Shown piece by piece: positions 1 through 13,342 of a stretch of DNA of 64,000 nucleotides. Under the pieces are notes generated by a model. That model had not been told where the DNA came from, searched no databases, and was given only the letters and a program-made list of their open reading frames with translations. The stretch spans positions 5,830,501-5,894,500 of the forward strand of contig BSBM01000608.1 in assembly GCA_027924585.1 (NCBI GenBank), written 5' to 3'. Made by a program: the position numbers and the translations under genes. Origin of the DNA: Larix kaempferi (Eukaryota > Streptophyta > Pinopsida > Pinales > Pinaceae). Numbering within the stretch: the stretch's first letter is position 1; each line of letters opens with the position of its first letter.

Positions 1-866
1 CCCACTTAGTTAGGTGGATAACTTAAGTGTCGATATGCAAATGTCACAAATCACGTGTTGTATTTTATTTTAACATAAGTGTCGTTATGCAAAAACACTT
101 AGATAAATAGATCTTCTTTGTTGTCACTTAGTTAACTGAAATCATGCTAATTGATTTACTTGAAGTGACCACTGTGTGTTCTTTAGTTAACTTAGGCATA
201 TATTTAACTGATTCTTTAATTGAAGCATTTATTGACGCATACATTGATACTTAATTGAAGCTTTATAACCGAAGCTTTAACAATTCAGATTCTCTTTAAT
301 TAGTTGAAGTGTCTACATGGGAAAATTTGGATTATCTTGATCTCTATGATTTATATTTTATTTATTTATCTCTTAATTCATGGCCAATATGTGCTAACTT
401 TAATTATCCATAACATTACATTATAATAATAAGAATTATCGGATGTTGTGATCATATTATATTATTCTGAACCAAATGATCATATGGTAAAGTAATTCAC
501 TTTAGAGGTGATCAATATCTAGAGGAGACTTCTGGTGATCATGGTTAATAATACATCACACAACATTAAATGATTTTAACAAGTAAAGCATGACCTTTAT
601 AAGGAAGTTACACCTCTATACGGGAGCTCCATACCATGGATACCTTTATACGGAAGGTTCACATGAGAATCATGACTTGACACACACAAGTCCGGATCCT
701 TGTCCAACAAGACTTTACAACATCATTACTTTGATCAATTACCTCTATATGGGATTAATAACCGTATCATGGAAGAAAATCAATGTGCTCACCTCTATAG
801 GGGAGGATCAATCTTGGCTACACAAGATTGGTTTGGAGAATGTTTCATGATGTTGTATATTTAACA
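1..866 (-). mobile_element. Partial copia LTR (COP-4 family)
   Basis: This stretch matches, with divergence, the inner and outer parts of the COP-4 LTR (about 36512-37276): the same opening with cccacttagttaggt, repeated taacataagtgtcg phrases, a TTAACA end at 866, and a similar run of cytosine-rich phrases before it. The left part of the LTR lies outside the window. The base run after 866 is not a polypurine tract, so this is a solo LTR or the 5' LTR of a minus-strand element extending off the left edge. The middle (580-840) is more diverged than the ends. Confidence 0.7.
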
Positions 867-2390
867 TTGACCAGGGTAAGTCTTTCTTTTAATGGTTTCA
901 TGCAAAGTCTATGCAGGTGTCAAAGCTTAATTCAACATGATTTTTAAAAGACTAACCTGCAATAAAATAAACTCACTCTATCAAATTCAAATACAAACTG
1001 CTTATACTCAATCACACCATTTCAATCCCAATTCTCAATCTCTCTAATTGGAATCAAACATAGGTATCTGGTTTCAATCAATTGTAAGAATCAACTACAT
1101 CGATTAAATCTCAATCCCTAATCTTTCCAAATAGGTCATACTTAAGTCTGTGATTTTGATTGGTTATGAGATTTTGGGCAATCTAAATGTTCAAAGAAGA
1201 CATATCACTTAATCATGAACTAGGGGAATACACTCTGATTTACCTAAGCATGCTTAATACAGATATTGATTCCTTTTCAATGTGAAATATATTTGTGTAT
1301 CACACCACTCTTGCATAAATTCAAAATCACACTTTCAGAAATGAAACTCCTACTTGCAAAGGAAGACTAATTGGTGATCACAGTTAAAATGAAAATAGAG
1401 AATTAACATCTGCAATATCAATACAAAATTATTAAATATAATATAACTCTAATTTAAACATACAATTCAAAAAAAAAAAATCTACACTATTTAGTTGTAC
1501 GTAACCTCAGACAAGGGGGCCCTCCTTTCCTCGATTAGGAAAAACTGATCTAAAATCTAACTACACCAAACTTGATCAACACATGCCAATTTAGAACATA
1601 AGAGGGATTTTTATTAATGTTGAAAACAAAGAATAACTTGAAAATAATTTGTTTCTCAATACATCTAACTTGTTTTTCCTTTGTTGAGTGAGGTGTGTTT
1701 ATACATCAAGAGAGTAACATGGCCAACTCTAAGGAGTTGACCTTATCTCAAACTTCTTAAGAAAATGGTGATAAAGATATGCCTCATGAGACCTCCTTGA
1801 TCGATCTCATTCATGATATGGTGGTGCAGTAAACCCTCAAACTAATCTCTGGTTTGTTCTAACAAGATTACTAAATAGGGAAGTTTGAATTCAAATCATG
1901 TATCCTCGTTACCAACATTCCAAAATTGGCACAATAGTCTTCAATTAGGAAAATAGAGAAACAGTTGAATGGTCTTTCTTATTTTAGCCGAAATTGGTTC
2001 CTCTAATATATGAATGCGTGGATCCCTAGAAAAGGATTTATATAGATCAACTAGAAAACCAAAACCATGTCCATCATTGAATGGTGGACTCGTACAAATA
2101 GCTAGCTCGATGCCCTCTTGGACTTGGAAGGATTTGCAGCTTAGTATTGCATTTTCAGAAGGATCTATAGCTCAATGTTAAAAAATGCACACTTAACCTA
2201 CAAAACTACATCCAAACTCATATAGGTAATCATGAGCACATTTTCATCCACAATTCATCCAAACACACAATGCATAACTAACAAATACCTAGTGTAAAAA
2301 ATTGTGCCAATGGTATTCAAAAAGGATGCTCAGCCGTAAGTAGCAATAGAAAAAGTGGTGGGAAAACAAGGAAACAAATAAAAAAATGGA
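867..2390. other. Unassigned AT-rich sequence
   Basis: No coding similarity, terminal repeat, tRNA or clear tandem repeat was recognised here. Both strands are full of stops. There is an A-run near 1470 and nothing else of note. It may be decayed transposon or host intergenic DNA. Confidence 0.5.
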
Positions 2391-3421
2391 GCCATTTCTG
2401 ACTTCCAATAATGCTCTCAAGGCCACCTATAGGAAAGATCATAGGTTTGGGTACTCTTATGCATATGGATCCTTTCACCCATGATGCATAGAAGGAGGAA
2501 TACACAGAATATGAGGACTTCAAGGAGGTATTTCAATAGCTACAAGGCCAATTCCATGTAGAAGAAGGTGACAACAAGGATAACTGTCATTTCCATTATG
2601 GGTTACTATACAAGTTAAGCAATCTTGTGTTCCTAAGGTGAGAGATTTCAACTCATGAGAGAGGTTCACTCCTCCAAATTTGTAGGGAATTTTGGTGTTA
2701 GGAAGATAGTTTCCAACTTACAAACAACAACTACAAGGCCAATTCCATGTAGAACAAGGTGACAATGAGGATGATTATCATATCCATTATGGGTTACTAT
2801 ACACGTTAAGAAATATTTGTGTTCCTAAGGTGATATATTTCAACTCATGAGAGAGGTTCACTCCTCCAAAGTTGTAGTGAATTTTGGTGTTAGGAATATA
2901 GTTTCCAACTTACAAAGGTTTATTTAATTGCCTATATTGCATGAATTTGTATCTTGTTTATTAGAGGATGCATACTTTGGTAGACAATAAATCCTAGTAA
3001 TAGGAAGCAAGGTCTATACCATCCCTTACCTATTCCTATGATACCATGGGAGAGCATCTCCATGGATTTTTTGGGTGGTCTTCCAACCACTAGGAAGAAA
3101 CATGACTATTTATTTGTGGTAGCTGATAGATTCAGCAAGATGTGCATTCTTATGCCTTGTAAAAATACCATCAAAGGAAAAGAAGTAGAAAACATGTTCT
3201 TTGAGCAGATCTAGATGCACTTTGGATTACCAAAGAGCATCATCTCATATATGGATACTAGATTTATCAGTTCCTTTTGGAATACAATTTGGGAGAAGAT
3301 GGACACTAAGTTGAAGAGATATACAACATTCAATCCATAGAGAGATGGGAAGACAAAATTAATCAACATGACTTTGGTGTAGCTTTTGAGGGGATACGAT
3401 TAGAGGCATCCAAATACTCGG
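2391..3421 (+). pseudogene. GYP-A gypsy pol remnant, part 1 (RNase H tail and integrase)
   Basis: The plus strand encodes, across frameshifts and stops, the linker after RNase H, the integrase zinc-binding region and most of the integrase core of a Ty3/gypsy element. Recognisable segments include a THDA.KEEYTEYEDFKEVFQ linker near 2480-2535, SISMDFLGGLPTTRKKHDYL near 3058-3115, HFGLPKSIIS near 3212 and a degraded FNP.RDGKTKL.N block near 3330-3365 where the catalytic Glu region lies. Integrase joins element cDNA to host DNA. Stops occur throughout, so this is dead. The reading is cut at 3421 by a solo LTR and resumes at 4205. Confidence 0.8.
2541..2916 (+). repeat. 191-bp tandem duplication in GYP-A integrase N-terminus
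   Basis: The segment starting tacaaggccaattccatgta occurs at 2541 and again at 2732. Each copy runs through the phrase atttcaactcatgagagagg to tttccaacttacaaa. The duplicated part covers the linker and the integrase zinc-binding region. The two copies differ at scattered sites, so the duplication is old. Confidence 0.85.
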
Positions 3422-4204
3422 TGCATCTAGTGTTTTCACACTAGCTTGTGCTAAAGAGCACCTACTAAGGATTATGGAACCCTTAGTACCAGTTCATAAA
3501 CATGGATAAAAACTAGATAATAAAAAAATGATATGTGCCAATAACAACATAAAATAAATCTAACTACTGCAATAAAATGACAGATCAAGAGCAACCCATG
3601 AATAGAATTTGTATCTTTATATTATATGGAAAACAAGGGTTTGCAATAATGGTTACCTCAGAATATGAGGTGATGGGGACCTTTGCAGCAGTACGAAGAG
3701 TAGTTCTCTAGGTATCAGGAGTTCCTTGCTCTTCTCCAAATGCTCAAATGGGTGGCCAAGATTCAATTAGATGGGCACAAAAGCTCAAAAGGATGGGCTA
3801 GAGTGCTGTAGGAAATTTGGCAGAATAAGGGTGCGGAGAGTGATCATGGATCTATATGAAATGGGGGGCCTCCATCACATTTTTATAGTGATTTTGGGTG
3901 GTGGAGTATTGAACCATGGTTTTGGGAAACCAGTAGTATTGGCTAGTGGTATTTGATGTTTTCCCTCTTTTTTATTTTATTTTGACTTGTTTCCCCTTTT
4001 TCTTTTCTTTTTGGGGACGTTTGGACCCTTTTGTGCGTTTTTAACCTTTTTTGAAGGAATTTAGTTATTTTTTATGGGGAATAATGACTTTTTGCTCTTT
4101 TGGTTACCAATTTAGGGTTTTGGAGGCCAAAAATGTAGGGAAAATGGACAAATGGGTTATGTGACTAGGGAGATGAGATAGTGAACAATTTTTGGGTGTT
4201 AACA
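3422..4204. mobile_element. Solo LTR inserted in GYP-A
   Basis: The GYP-A reading frame stops at ...CCAAATACTCGG (3421) and resumes at CTTGGGATAAAAAT (4205). The 783-bp insert starts TGCATCTAG and ends GGGTGTTAACA, fitting TG...CA LTR ends, and is flanked by a near-perfect 5-bp target duplication, CTCGG versus CTTGG. It holds no coding similarity; a pyrimidine-rich stretch lies near 3960-4010. A solo LTR formed by LTR-LTR recombination is the simplest reading. Its family is not represented elsewhere in the window. Confidence 0.6.
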
Positions 4205-5080
4205 CTTGGGATAAAAATATGATCTACATCCATCACTCTTACAACGGAGCAGTCCACACTTCCATTGGAAATTCCCCTTTTGAAACTTGTTTTGGGTATC
4301 TACCACCTTCACCTCTAGATGGTGTTTATGGAAATCAAGAGGGAGTGAAAGAAGACACCATAGGAAAAGCATTAAGATCCAAAAAATTCATTAATAAGGT
4401 TAGATGAATCCATTTGAAAGTACATGAGACTTTGAAGAAGTCACAATAAAAGTACAAGGCTCGACATGATCAACACGAGGTTGACAAAAAATTCAAGGTG
4501 GGAGACAGAGTTTGGTTGCACTTGATTAATGAAAGAATACAAGGTACTAGTAATAAGATCAAGGCATTAAGAAGGTAGGAGATAATTCCTACATACTCAA
4601 TCTACCCCCATATATGCACATTTACTCAACAACGAATGTGGAAAATTTGAAACCTTATGATCCTTCCATGGTGTACCAAGAACCTGAGCAAGTATTACCT
4701 TTTGTAGAGGACTTAGCAGAGTTAGAAAAAGACACAGTTTTGCAAAATAATTTTAGAACAACCATGCGAGGATAGTATGAACTTTGGTAGGTGGGGTTGA
4801 AAGGACAACTTCCAAGCAAGACTAAATGGTACTCCAAGGACAAGGTAGAGGAAAAATTTCCTCACCTCATTTCTTAAATTATTTTGGGGACCAAAATCCT
4901 CCCAAAATGGGGAGGCATTTCCCAAAATGGATCAATATATAAATTTTCATCTATTTTGGTGCTTTCTAGGTGGAAAGATAGGATGAATTGGCTTGTCGGA
5001 CCCATTTTAGGGGCAAGTCTCACTTTGCAAGTTTGGGGTCTAGAAACTTCCAATGTATGTTTGAGGGATTAAACGATGTT
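4205..5080 (+). pseudogene. GYP-A gypsy pol remnant, part 2 (integrase C-terminus)
   Basis: This continues the integrase interrupted at 3421. The frame reads HHSYNGAVHTSIGNSPFET near 4230-4290, then YKARHDQHEVDKKFKVGDRV near 4453-4510, the conserved C-terminal integrase region, then a tail ending around 4780-4880 with a W.VGLKGQLPSKT-like segment that resembles the degenerate chromodomain-like tail of some chromoviruses. Several stops and frameshifts are present. It encoded DNA joining and possibly target-site choice. Confidence 0.75.
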
Positions 5081-8000
5081 TTTTTGGTCCAAAAGTTCAT
5101 TTCTCGTGCCATGATCCTTCATGTGATTCAACACTCCGAGGCCATTCCAATGGTGCAATAATCACCTCAAGCGGATTCCATATGAGGAAGCTATGCCTCT
5201 CGCAAGTTGACCTATCCAATTGACCACCATGGTACCGAATGGATTCTACATCATCCCACATTTCTCACACATTTAGATATAGTCACGTGTGGACTTTCAA
5301 GAAAATTATAGAAGGTCCAAAACCCTATCCCTAATCAAGAATTGAGGCATGTAAAAACCACAAAATTAACCCTAGATGGACTATGTTAAATATTGGGTCA
5401 TTGCGAGAAGAAGGGGTTCCATTGTTTTGATGTTATTGTGTCATTCCATATTTGAGCAACAACGTGGGAGTGGATATTAGAGAAGAACAGATGAAGTAGG
5501 AGATATTGTAGTAGCCATATTGGTCACAAAGTCACGGGTAACTCCAGAGAGAGTACCACTTTGTTTGTATTTTGCACTGCATAATGGAGAAGAAAAGAGC
5601 AAGGCATAGTCCTCACTTCTGGTTGGGTTTTTTCCCTTAGTGGGTTTTCCCAAGGTATGTCTTGTGTTATTTGTGTGGATGCGTTATTTTTCTCTAGTTA
5701 TTTTCCTTTTAGTTCCATTTTAGCATATTACAGAAATAAGTTAACATAATGAATTAAGTTGTGAGATGTATTGTGACGAATTGTTCCAATGGAATATCCA
5801 TGGTAGTTTACAAATCATATTAACACAAGCAAGGATGAAAAATGGTTCATCCTTAGTGGAGTCACCAAATTTGTGCTGAGTTATTTCTTACGCACTTGTG
5901 AAAAATGAACCTACTAGGGTTTTTTGTAATACTTAGTCAAAGATCAATGAAATGGTACTAAAACTAAACTAAATGAATTGCATATTTAACTATTCATGTA
6001 ATAAATACAAGAAATCTAGCTAAAAGAAGAAAATGAAATGCATGTAAACAATGCTATTTTTATTACACAAATAATATAGGTTTATACATGCACCTAGGTA
6101 CCAACTATGTACGGTAGGGGACCTCCACAACTGATTCAAGGGTGGTTTCTTTAATATCCTTTGTATCCATGTTTTTATCCAGGTGACTACTTGGTGATCC
6201 CTCAATGGTGAAAGAAGAAGGAACATGATGGATTCTCTCATGCTTTCTAGTTGAATTTATACATCATAACAATTCTATGAATGTATATGGATGATAATGG
6301 ATACCATGGGAGTGTATTTATAGGAAATATGGTGGACAAAACTAATACCTAGATCCAATGTGGATCATATCCATCTCATTGATGACTTAGTGTAGAGGTT
6401 AGGTTTGTAAGATCAAATCAATAGTTAGTTTCAACCTTAACGGTTACATTTTGTCCACTTTCAGCCACTACTTCCCTTTGGAAAGTGCACCATAATGAAT
6501 GAAAACTGAAAATCAATTTTTTTTACCACATAGTGGGATTTTAGGAAAAATATGCAACCTAGGTCATGAGTTTCAAAGGAAAATCGATGAGTTGCTTGAT
6601 ATGGTCAAATTTTGACTTGTATTTCAGGTTTTGGTCATTTTGCTAAGTCCATATGGATAAATAAGGTTTAAATGGGTCTAGTAATTCCAATGATGATCTA
6701 TGATGGTGATGAAACTCATGATAATGTATATGAGAAAATTTCCTAGTTGTCGACAATGTGGGACCAATTAATTTGTGGAGGATAGTGAAACATAATAAAT
6801 TTTTTTATATGCTTCTATCTTTTATATGTTCTTCATGGAGATGGTTCTAGTGATGCATCCCAATATTTCCAGTCCAAAAAATTAGTCGAGAGAACCCAAT
6901 ATGCATTGATGGAGTGATTTCATGACCCACCTAGGTGGTGGGATACCAATGAGTACCTTCAATCATCATTTCTTTAACTATTGGGGGAGATATCATCATT
7001 ATAAACAATTATTTCTATTTTGGCATATACTTTTGGAAATATTTGGATTTGGAACTATCCCCTGGATTTTAGTGGGGACCTATTGGTAAGAAGCACCTAT
7101 TCACCCATGGATTTCATGTTATTTTATGTTTTTTGCAAAAATGATTTGATTTTTAGGGATTTTTGAAAAAATGTTTTTTATTTTTATTTTTGTAATATGA
7201 AATGTCACTAACCATTATGTATTTATATGGAGCATATATTTTTCCAATGAATCCTATGGGGATTCTCCCAAATAGGTGTAGATTGAGAGATGAGTAGTAG
7301 CCAAATCCCAACTCCAAAGGTGATGATGTTGCAAGACTTTGTGGATTGTGTGTAGGAACTTGAAGAGCCCTTATGACTAGGATTGAGGAGCCTTCCAAGA
7401 ATCTCTAGAGACATGTATTCGAGGTCTCAAACAAGATGAACAAATTCTTTCAACAAGTATATACCATTGTGATATGTTACCATGGTGTTCATGCTGATGA
7501 GTTTAACAACTAGATCTCAGTTGGCTCTTGTAATTTTGTAGTTCTTGGGTTGTGTATCTATGCAAGGCTAGATAGCCTGATAGTGTATATAGACATTGTA
7601 TATCCATTTGTTATATTAACAATATGATACATATCTCTTTTTATACACATGGTTTTGTGGGATTCGTACTTATACTTTTTCAAATAATGTGTTCATTTAA
7701 TTGCCACGGTTGTATTATACATGCATGTGTTTGGATAATAGCTTAATGTAATAGATGTCAATTAAATATGCAATTAGATAAATAATTATCCAATGCATTA
7801 AATCTTCAATTGTGATATGAACATAAGTTATGATTCAAATTTTTATTCAATAAGATGTACTTTTAAAAACTTCCTATAAAGGATTGGATGGCAAACCTAG
7901 TAAACATTGTTTAATTGAGACACTAATAATTGGGAATCCAAATAGATGGTGATGTGTTAGATGTTAAGAATTATATCATTTTCAATAAGCTATATAGCAA

Positions 8001-8257
8001 CACTATAATTAGTGACATTTTTCATTGTTGAACCAAGACAATAACCACCATAACTCTCAAGCTAGTCAATGGACAAAAAATCACCCATGCATCAAAAGCA
8101 ATGTTTTCAGTGTGATGACTAGTGTCACCGACAAATCTTACATATAAAAGATCACTTTATGTCATCTATAAAGGTAATACCAAGGAATAATAACTAATCA
8201 CTCTAACCAAAGTAAGAAAAGGGTAAATTGAGTAAAATACGATTTTTAGTTTACATC
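5081..8257. other. Unassigned; possible LTR debris
   Basis: No coding similarity recognised. The GYP-A 3' LTR is expected just after 5080, and the segment near 5620-5660 (ggttttttcccttagtgggt) has the look of an LTR R-U5 region, but no matching partner is present in the window. The 3' LTR of TAT-1 is expected in the right part (about 7600-8257), again with no copy to compare. The phrase ccttagtggagtcaccaaat near 5852 is seen. Confidence 0.35.
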
Positions 8258-9400
8258 ATGTCGCGTGGTAAATTTGAAGCGCAAGTGCTCAGGCATAGTA
8301 CTTCTTCAAATAAATTCCATTGCAAGGTTCAACTAAAGGGAAAATTTTGTAGATGACCAAATCATATTCCAATTTGAGTATATTGTGACTCAAAATTTAA
8401 GTACTATGCCATATAGGTTTTAATTTCCCTACCCCTAATTTACCATGATCTTGGTCATAAACCAAGACTAAGTCACCTTCAAAAAATATCTAAGGATGAA
8501 CACTCTTGTAATTTTCCACTCTTGCATATTTCTTATGAGTCTCATTGGATATGGTTGTATCTAAATAATGTTCATCAAGTCATTCTAAGTATACAATACA
8601 TTCTTCTTTTGCTAAGGTATCAGGGAGGATTTCGACAACTAGTTTCAATGAAGGTATTTTGCATTCAATCAGTAAAATTCCTTCCATGCCATGCACAACC
8701 TACAAAGAAGTAAATTTGATCACAATTTTCAATGATGTATGGTAATCCCATAGAGAAGAAAAAATAATTGCATGCCAGCTGGTTTTGCTTTTATTTATAG
8801 TCATTTGTAACATAGTTTTCAAAACTTTGTTCACAACCTTGACTTAGCCGCTAGACTGATAATAAATAGTAAGGGGAATAGTTTTATTGTCAGAAACCAA
8901 ACTTGGATATGAGTTATATCACCATGTAATTTTTTAAATGAGATCCATGATCAAAGGATACAAAACTAATTAATTATGTGATTGAATACAAATAGCACTA
9001 ATGTAACTCCATCATTTGTTGAAGTTGGCATATCTTCAACCCACTTATTAAATTAGTAAACAACCACAATGATTTAATGGTGACCATTTACCAAGGCTAG
9101 CATACACATCATAAAACCAACTACTCACTTAGTATAGGATCCAAGTCCCTGACAATAACTATAGGTTGGAGTGAATTAGGAGGGGAACACTTTTTCTTTG
9201 TGAAAATATGACAAGGATGGTGATTTTGAATGACTTGGATACAATATTTATAGATACTAGACCAAAAGTAACATGTGACCATTCCAGAATGATGACCAAC
9301 AGATGATGCTATGTGGTAATCATTTAACTCTTTCTCAGCTTCCTTGTGAGTTAAGAATTTACAAAAAAATTGAATCAATTCCCTAATTATAATCAAATGG
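8258..9400 (-). pseudogene. TAT-1 integrase remnant
   Basis: On the minus strand, from 9400 down, the text reads as a Tat/Athila-like gypsy integrase. The zinc-binding region (9150-9330) shows GHHSGMVTCYFWSSIYKYCI and the CHPC-like pair; then come core fragments including VVVY.FNKWVEDMP (about 9060-9020), VKVVNKVLKTMLQMTINKSK (about 8850-8790), and the C-terminal GDLVLVYDQDHGKLGVGKLK followed by YLKKYYA near 8270. Stops and frameshifts are many. It follows the RT of the same element at higher coordinates. It is not functional. Confidence 0.8.
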
Positions 9401-11502
9401 ATTTTGGCTTGATATCATATTTGTTGACGTTCATTTTCAGATAAATGAGAAGGACACCACTACATTTGAAGATATACTAAGACATCACCATACCAGGGGT
9501 TAGAATAGGGAATGAGGAATCGAGTTTTATCCATCAAGGTTTAGAAACAACGAGATCCTCATTATATCTTGCGAGCTCAGACATCAGATCAACAAAATCT
9601 AAGGAGTTATTATATTTGTACATCAAAAACTCTAAATAAAACTCTTGGAGGATGACAATCCATTTAAAATACTTTCCCTCGACTATGCATCAAGTCAAAA
9701 TATGTTGCATAAGTTCATATTCTATCAAAACAAGAATGTACCAAAGAAGTATATAATGTCTAAGTCATTGGATAGAATACACTGTCGCCAATGCCAATTT
9801 TGTAGCTTGGAAATATCGTTGGTTAGGACCCAAGAGTCCCTTGATTAGGTAATAAATCACATGTTTTTGTTCTGCTTCATCTTATTGGATGAAGAACATG
9901 CCAATTGTTGACTCTGACACTACAAGGAACAATAAAAAATATTTGTAGTGATCCAAAGGACAAAACAAAGAAGTAGACACAAGAGTGGTTTTCAAAGCAT
10001 CAGAGGATCATTAGGCTTGATCATACCAAATAAATGGGATTCCCTATTTCAACAGGCACATAAAATCTTCCACAATCTCAACATACTTTATGATGAACCT
10101 TTGCAAGAAGTTTTCGTTCCCTTGTAAAATTTGAAGTTGTCTAATTGTATGCAAGGGAGGAAATTGTACTATTTCTTCCACCTTGAAGGGAGGAACCCTA
10201 ATCGTAAAATCTGAACTTGTCTAATTGTATGCAAGGGATGGAATTGTACTATTGCTTCCACCTTGAATGGAGGAACCCTAATCCCATACTTGGACATAAT
10301 GAACCCAAGTAATCTCTTGAAAACAACAAAAAAATTCATTTTTTAGGATTTAATCGAATGTTATAATATATGCATTGTTCAAAAATTCCATAAATATGAG
10401 TTGGATGGTCTTATTATTGTCTAGAGTGAGTAGCTAAGTCATCTAAATAGCAATAAACTATGTGTTTAATATCATGAAAAGCATACATAAACTATGTGAT
10501 TAATATCATGAAAAGAATACAACATGGCTCACTAAAGTTAGTCTCTAGGGATACAACAAGGCTCACTAAAATGTGTCACTTGGAATTTTAAGACCTAATG
10601 ACATATTGCGATAAGAAAACATGACACAAAGACATATAAAGGTTATTTTGTGTTGGTATTTAGGTCAAATTAGAATCTGATTGTAGCCAGAAAAATCATC
10701 CATAAAAGAAAAGATAGAATTCTTGTTCCATTCATCGATAATATAATCAATGAAAGGAGTAGGGTATTTCTCTTAGGACAATATTTGTTCAAATCTATAA
10801 ATTTGGTATATACAAAAATTGTACCAATTTTTTTTTCAACTAAAAATAGGATTGGATATCCATTTCATCAAGGGGACAAGATAAATGAAATCTATGTGAA
10901 GTAACTTTTCCACCTCTACCTTGATATAAGCTTATTTTTGGGGGTTGATAGGTTGCATCATTTTCCAAACTAGTTTGAAATTATCATTAAAAGATTTCTT
11001 ATGTTTAACTACCTAGGGACCAATACTAGGCATTTTTGCATAGATTCAAGAAAAAACATCACAAAAATCTATGAAAAAGGTAGTGTATTCCTCAATTTCC
11101 TAAGAAGAATAGTCAACTCCAATCATAACGTTCTCAATGATGTCGGGTTTGACAAATATGTTGATAGGTAAAGTTTTTGAAATTTTGTCCAAGTTACCTT
11201 ATACGAACACATCTTGTGTAAGTATGGAACATTGGTACCAATAAAGATCAATTTGACAAACAAGGCTATCTAAGATGAGATTCATCTTCTAAAGCTCAAG
11301 TAAAAATGATTATTGATGATGCATATATTACCAAGGTTATTCTTGATCCGGAAATGTTTCTAATATGACTTTGTCTAAAGGAAAAAGCATGTCCAATAAT
11401 TCATTAGAATTTAATTGATCAATCCCACCAATAGCTTTCAACATTGATTTTCATTGTAGTGGGTGGCTTTGTAGGGATTCCATGGCCAACATAGAACAAG
11501 GG
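9401..11502 (-). pseudogene. TAT-1 reverse transcriptase and RNase H remnant
   Basis: Reading leftwards from about 11100, the minus strand gives a decayed gypsy reverse transcriptase: YIKVEVEKLLHIDFIYLVPL (about 10940-10880), KYPTPFIDYIIDEW (about 10765), FSFMDDFSGYNQI (about 10710-10670), then the palm region through about 10300. The expected metal-binding Y.DD box was not found intact. RNase H should lie around 9400-10000 but is too broken to place. The frame upstream of RT is interrupted at 11502/11503 by TEK-1 and resumes beyond 20504. Confidence 0.75.
10130..10284. repeat. About 77-bp tandem duplication in TAT-1 RT
   Basis: Two adjacent copies start aaatttgaagttgtctaatt and aaatctgaacttgtctaatt and both run through tgtatgcaaggga and ggaggaaccctaatc. 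They differ at several sites. The duplication sits inside the decayed RT and arose after the element lost function or broke it. Confidence 0.85.
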
Positions 11503-13108
11503 TGCAATGTCCCCATTTTGACCCCGTATTAAATCGTAAATGATTGAAATATTGTAATTTAATCATGGTGACGAGCTCAAGGCCAAGGCCCCACCATTGA
11601 TTTAGCATTGATGTATCGGCAAATTAAAGGAATAGATGCCTATGGTTCTTGTGCTAGGTAGGCACAATGTAAATAAGACATCATGTAAATACGAATTTTA
11701 ATGAAAATACCCACAACTGGCTATGCAATGCAACAAAGCGATGGGGCATGATTCTACAAGGAATAGGGAGGGGAAATAACCAAACCCTTGAGCCACTAGG
11801 GTCAGCCCATGTGTCAATAAGAAAACCCATGAACTCTTAACTATCCATTTTTGTCTCATGCACCCAATCATTTAACTCTTCCAAAGATTGGTTGGGGTAG
11901 TTAATGTCTTGGGATTGGAGAAGTATGGCAGTCAGATTTTCATGCATGGGAAAGCCAACAACCTGAAAATCATATTTTTGGCTTGTTGGGCAAGAAAAAT
12001 CCCCATGAAATGTTGCCTAAGGCAATTCCTCATCCATTACGTTCTTCCTCTCATGCAAACTGAGCTCACTGGAATTTATCCTCACGTTTTTCACCATAAC
12101 CCTGCATTTTTCCATGCCCAGAAACTTGTTTTTGGTATTGTGCAACAACTGGGGAAGGAGGGACGCGAATTGGGACTGAGGGAGAGGTCATTTTTGCCCC
12201 TGGGGCATTTTTCTGGAATGGGTTTTGCTCTCCCAGTCGAATTTTCCAAGTGCCAATACGTTTTGAGTCTACCCACGTTTTTCTGAAGCTTAGGAAACCC
12301 CATCTCATGCATCCCACTGTTGAAACGTTTTCCTCATGCCCAACGATTGTGGTCTTGCTGTTATGTGCATCCCTATTTTGGTTTGAACCTGTGAGTTAAA
12401 GTTTTGGAGTGGTAGGGGACAGAATTGGCTTGATAAACCTAGTGTAGGGAGTAACCTCTCAAGAAGATCAAGAGGGCTAGCTACTTTTCTATGCACACCC
12501 TAAGAGCACTAGAAAGGAAGGTATGGCTTGAGGGACTGTGTGGCAGTGGAGAGAATACTTCCTTGTGTTGGGTGTGTAGGCATTGTGAGTGCCAAGCTGA
12601 ATAGATCTGGGAGGGGTACCCATAGCTCTGTGGTTGAGCTCACTAGCTTAGCAATTCTTCCTTCCCATTTTCCTAGCAGCCTGATAAACCCAATTGCAGA
12701 TTGGCTTGACTCATCTTGCTGTATGCTTAGCTATGTGTGAATCCATTGTTCCCTGGTTCCTTGTCATAATCATGCCCAGCTCGGGGGTGGCAATTGTATC
12801 AAGAGGTTGATAAGCACAACTGGCCTATGGTTGGGTGGAACGTTGCAGTTGCATAGCCAGTTGCTTGGGACTACCTTATTGAGATAAGTATTCTCTTGTG
12901 TTAAATCTGCAATTATCATTTGATGAATATTGGAATGAATGATGGATGTGTAATTGAAATTACTTCCGCTGTGTTTTTCTTATAATCACATTTTCCATAC
13001 TAATTTTATATTATGGGAATGCTTAGTTAAATTCTTATGGGGCTAGATGCCTGGTTTTAGCATCACGATCCTCTCCATCATGCTGGTATGATGGGAGGGG
13101 ATGTTACA
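11503..13108 (+). repeat. TEK-1 5' LTR
   Basis: Starts TGCAATGTCCCCATTTTGAC and ends GGGGATGTTACA, 1606 bp, matching 18890-20498 along its whole length. It should hold the U3 promoter, R and U5. An open frame of 132 codons inside it is present in the other LTR too, but the two differ by about 15 residues, so it does not look selected. Confidence 0.95.
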
Positions 13109-13111
13109 GTT

Positions 13112-13123
13112 TGGTATCAGAGC
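13112..13123 (+). other. TEK-1 primer binding site (tRNA-iMet)
   Basis: TGGTATCAGAGC lies 3 bases after the 5' LTR end. This is the standard sequence complementary to the 3' end of initiator methionine tRNA, where minus-strand cDNA synthesis is primed. Confidence 0.95.
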
Positions 13124-13342
13124 TGCTGGTTGCAGCATTGGACCTCTATGGGCCAAATTCAATCACAACCACTTGGGAAGGTCCCTTCCTGATCACCACA
13201 GATAGCAGCATAGGGCCTAAAAAATGCTTAAGTTGGATAGTTTGCAGGGGTAAAGTCACCTCCTGATGAGCAGCAGTCATCACTAAAAGTAGGGAAAATT
13301 TCAAAAATTTCTTAAGTGTTTTTGAAAATTTTGTTTTAAGTC

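Noticed and set aside
590-850. 86-codon frame at the left edge
   Set aside because: Lies inside the COP-4-type LTR and matches no protein.
11888-12286. 132-codon open frame inside the TEK-1 5' LTR, repeated at 19278-19676
   Set aside because: No ATG start, no recognised family, and the two copies differ by about 15 residues, mostly replacement changes, so no sign of selection.
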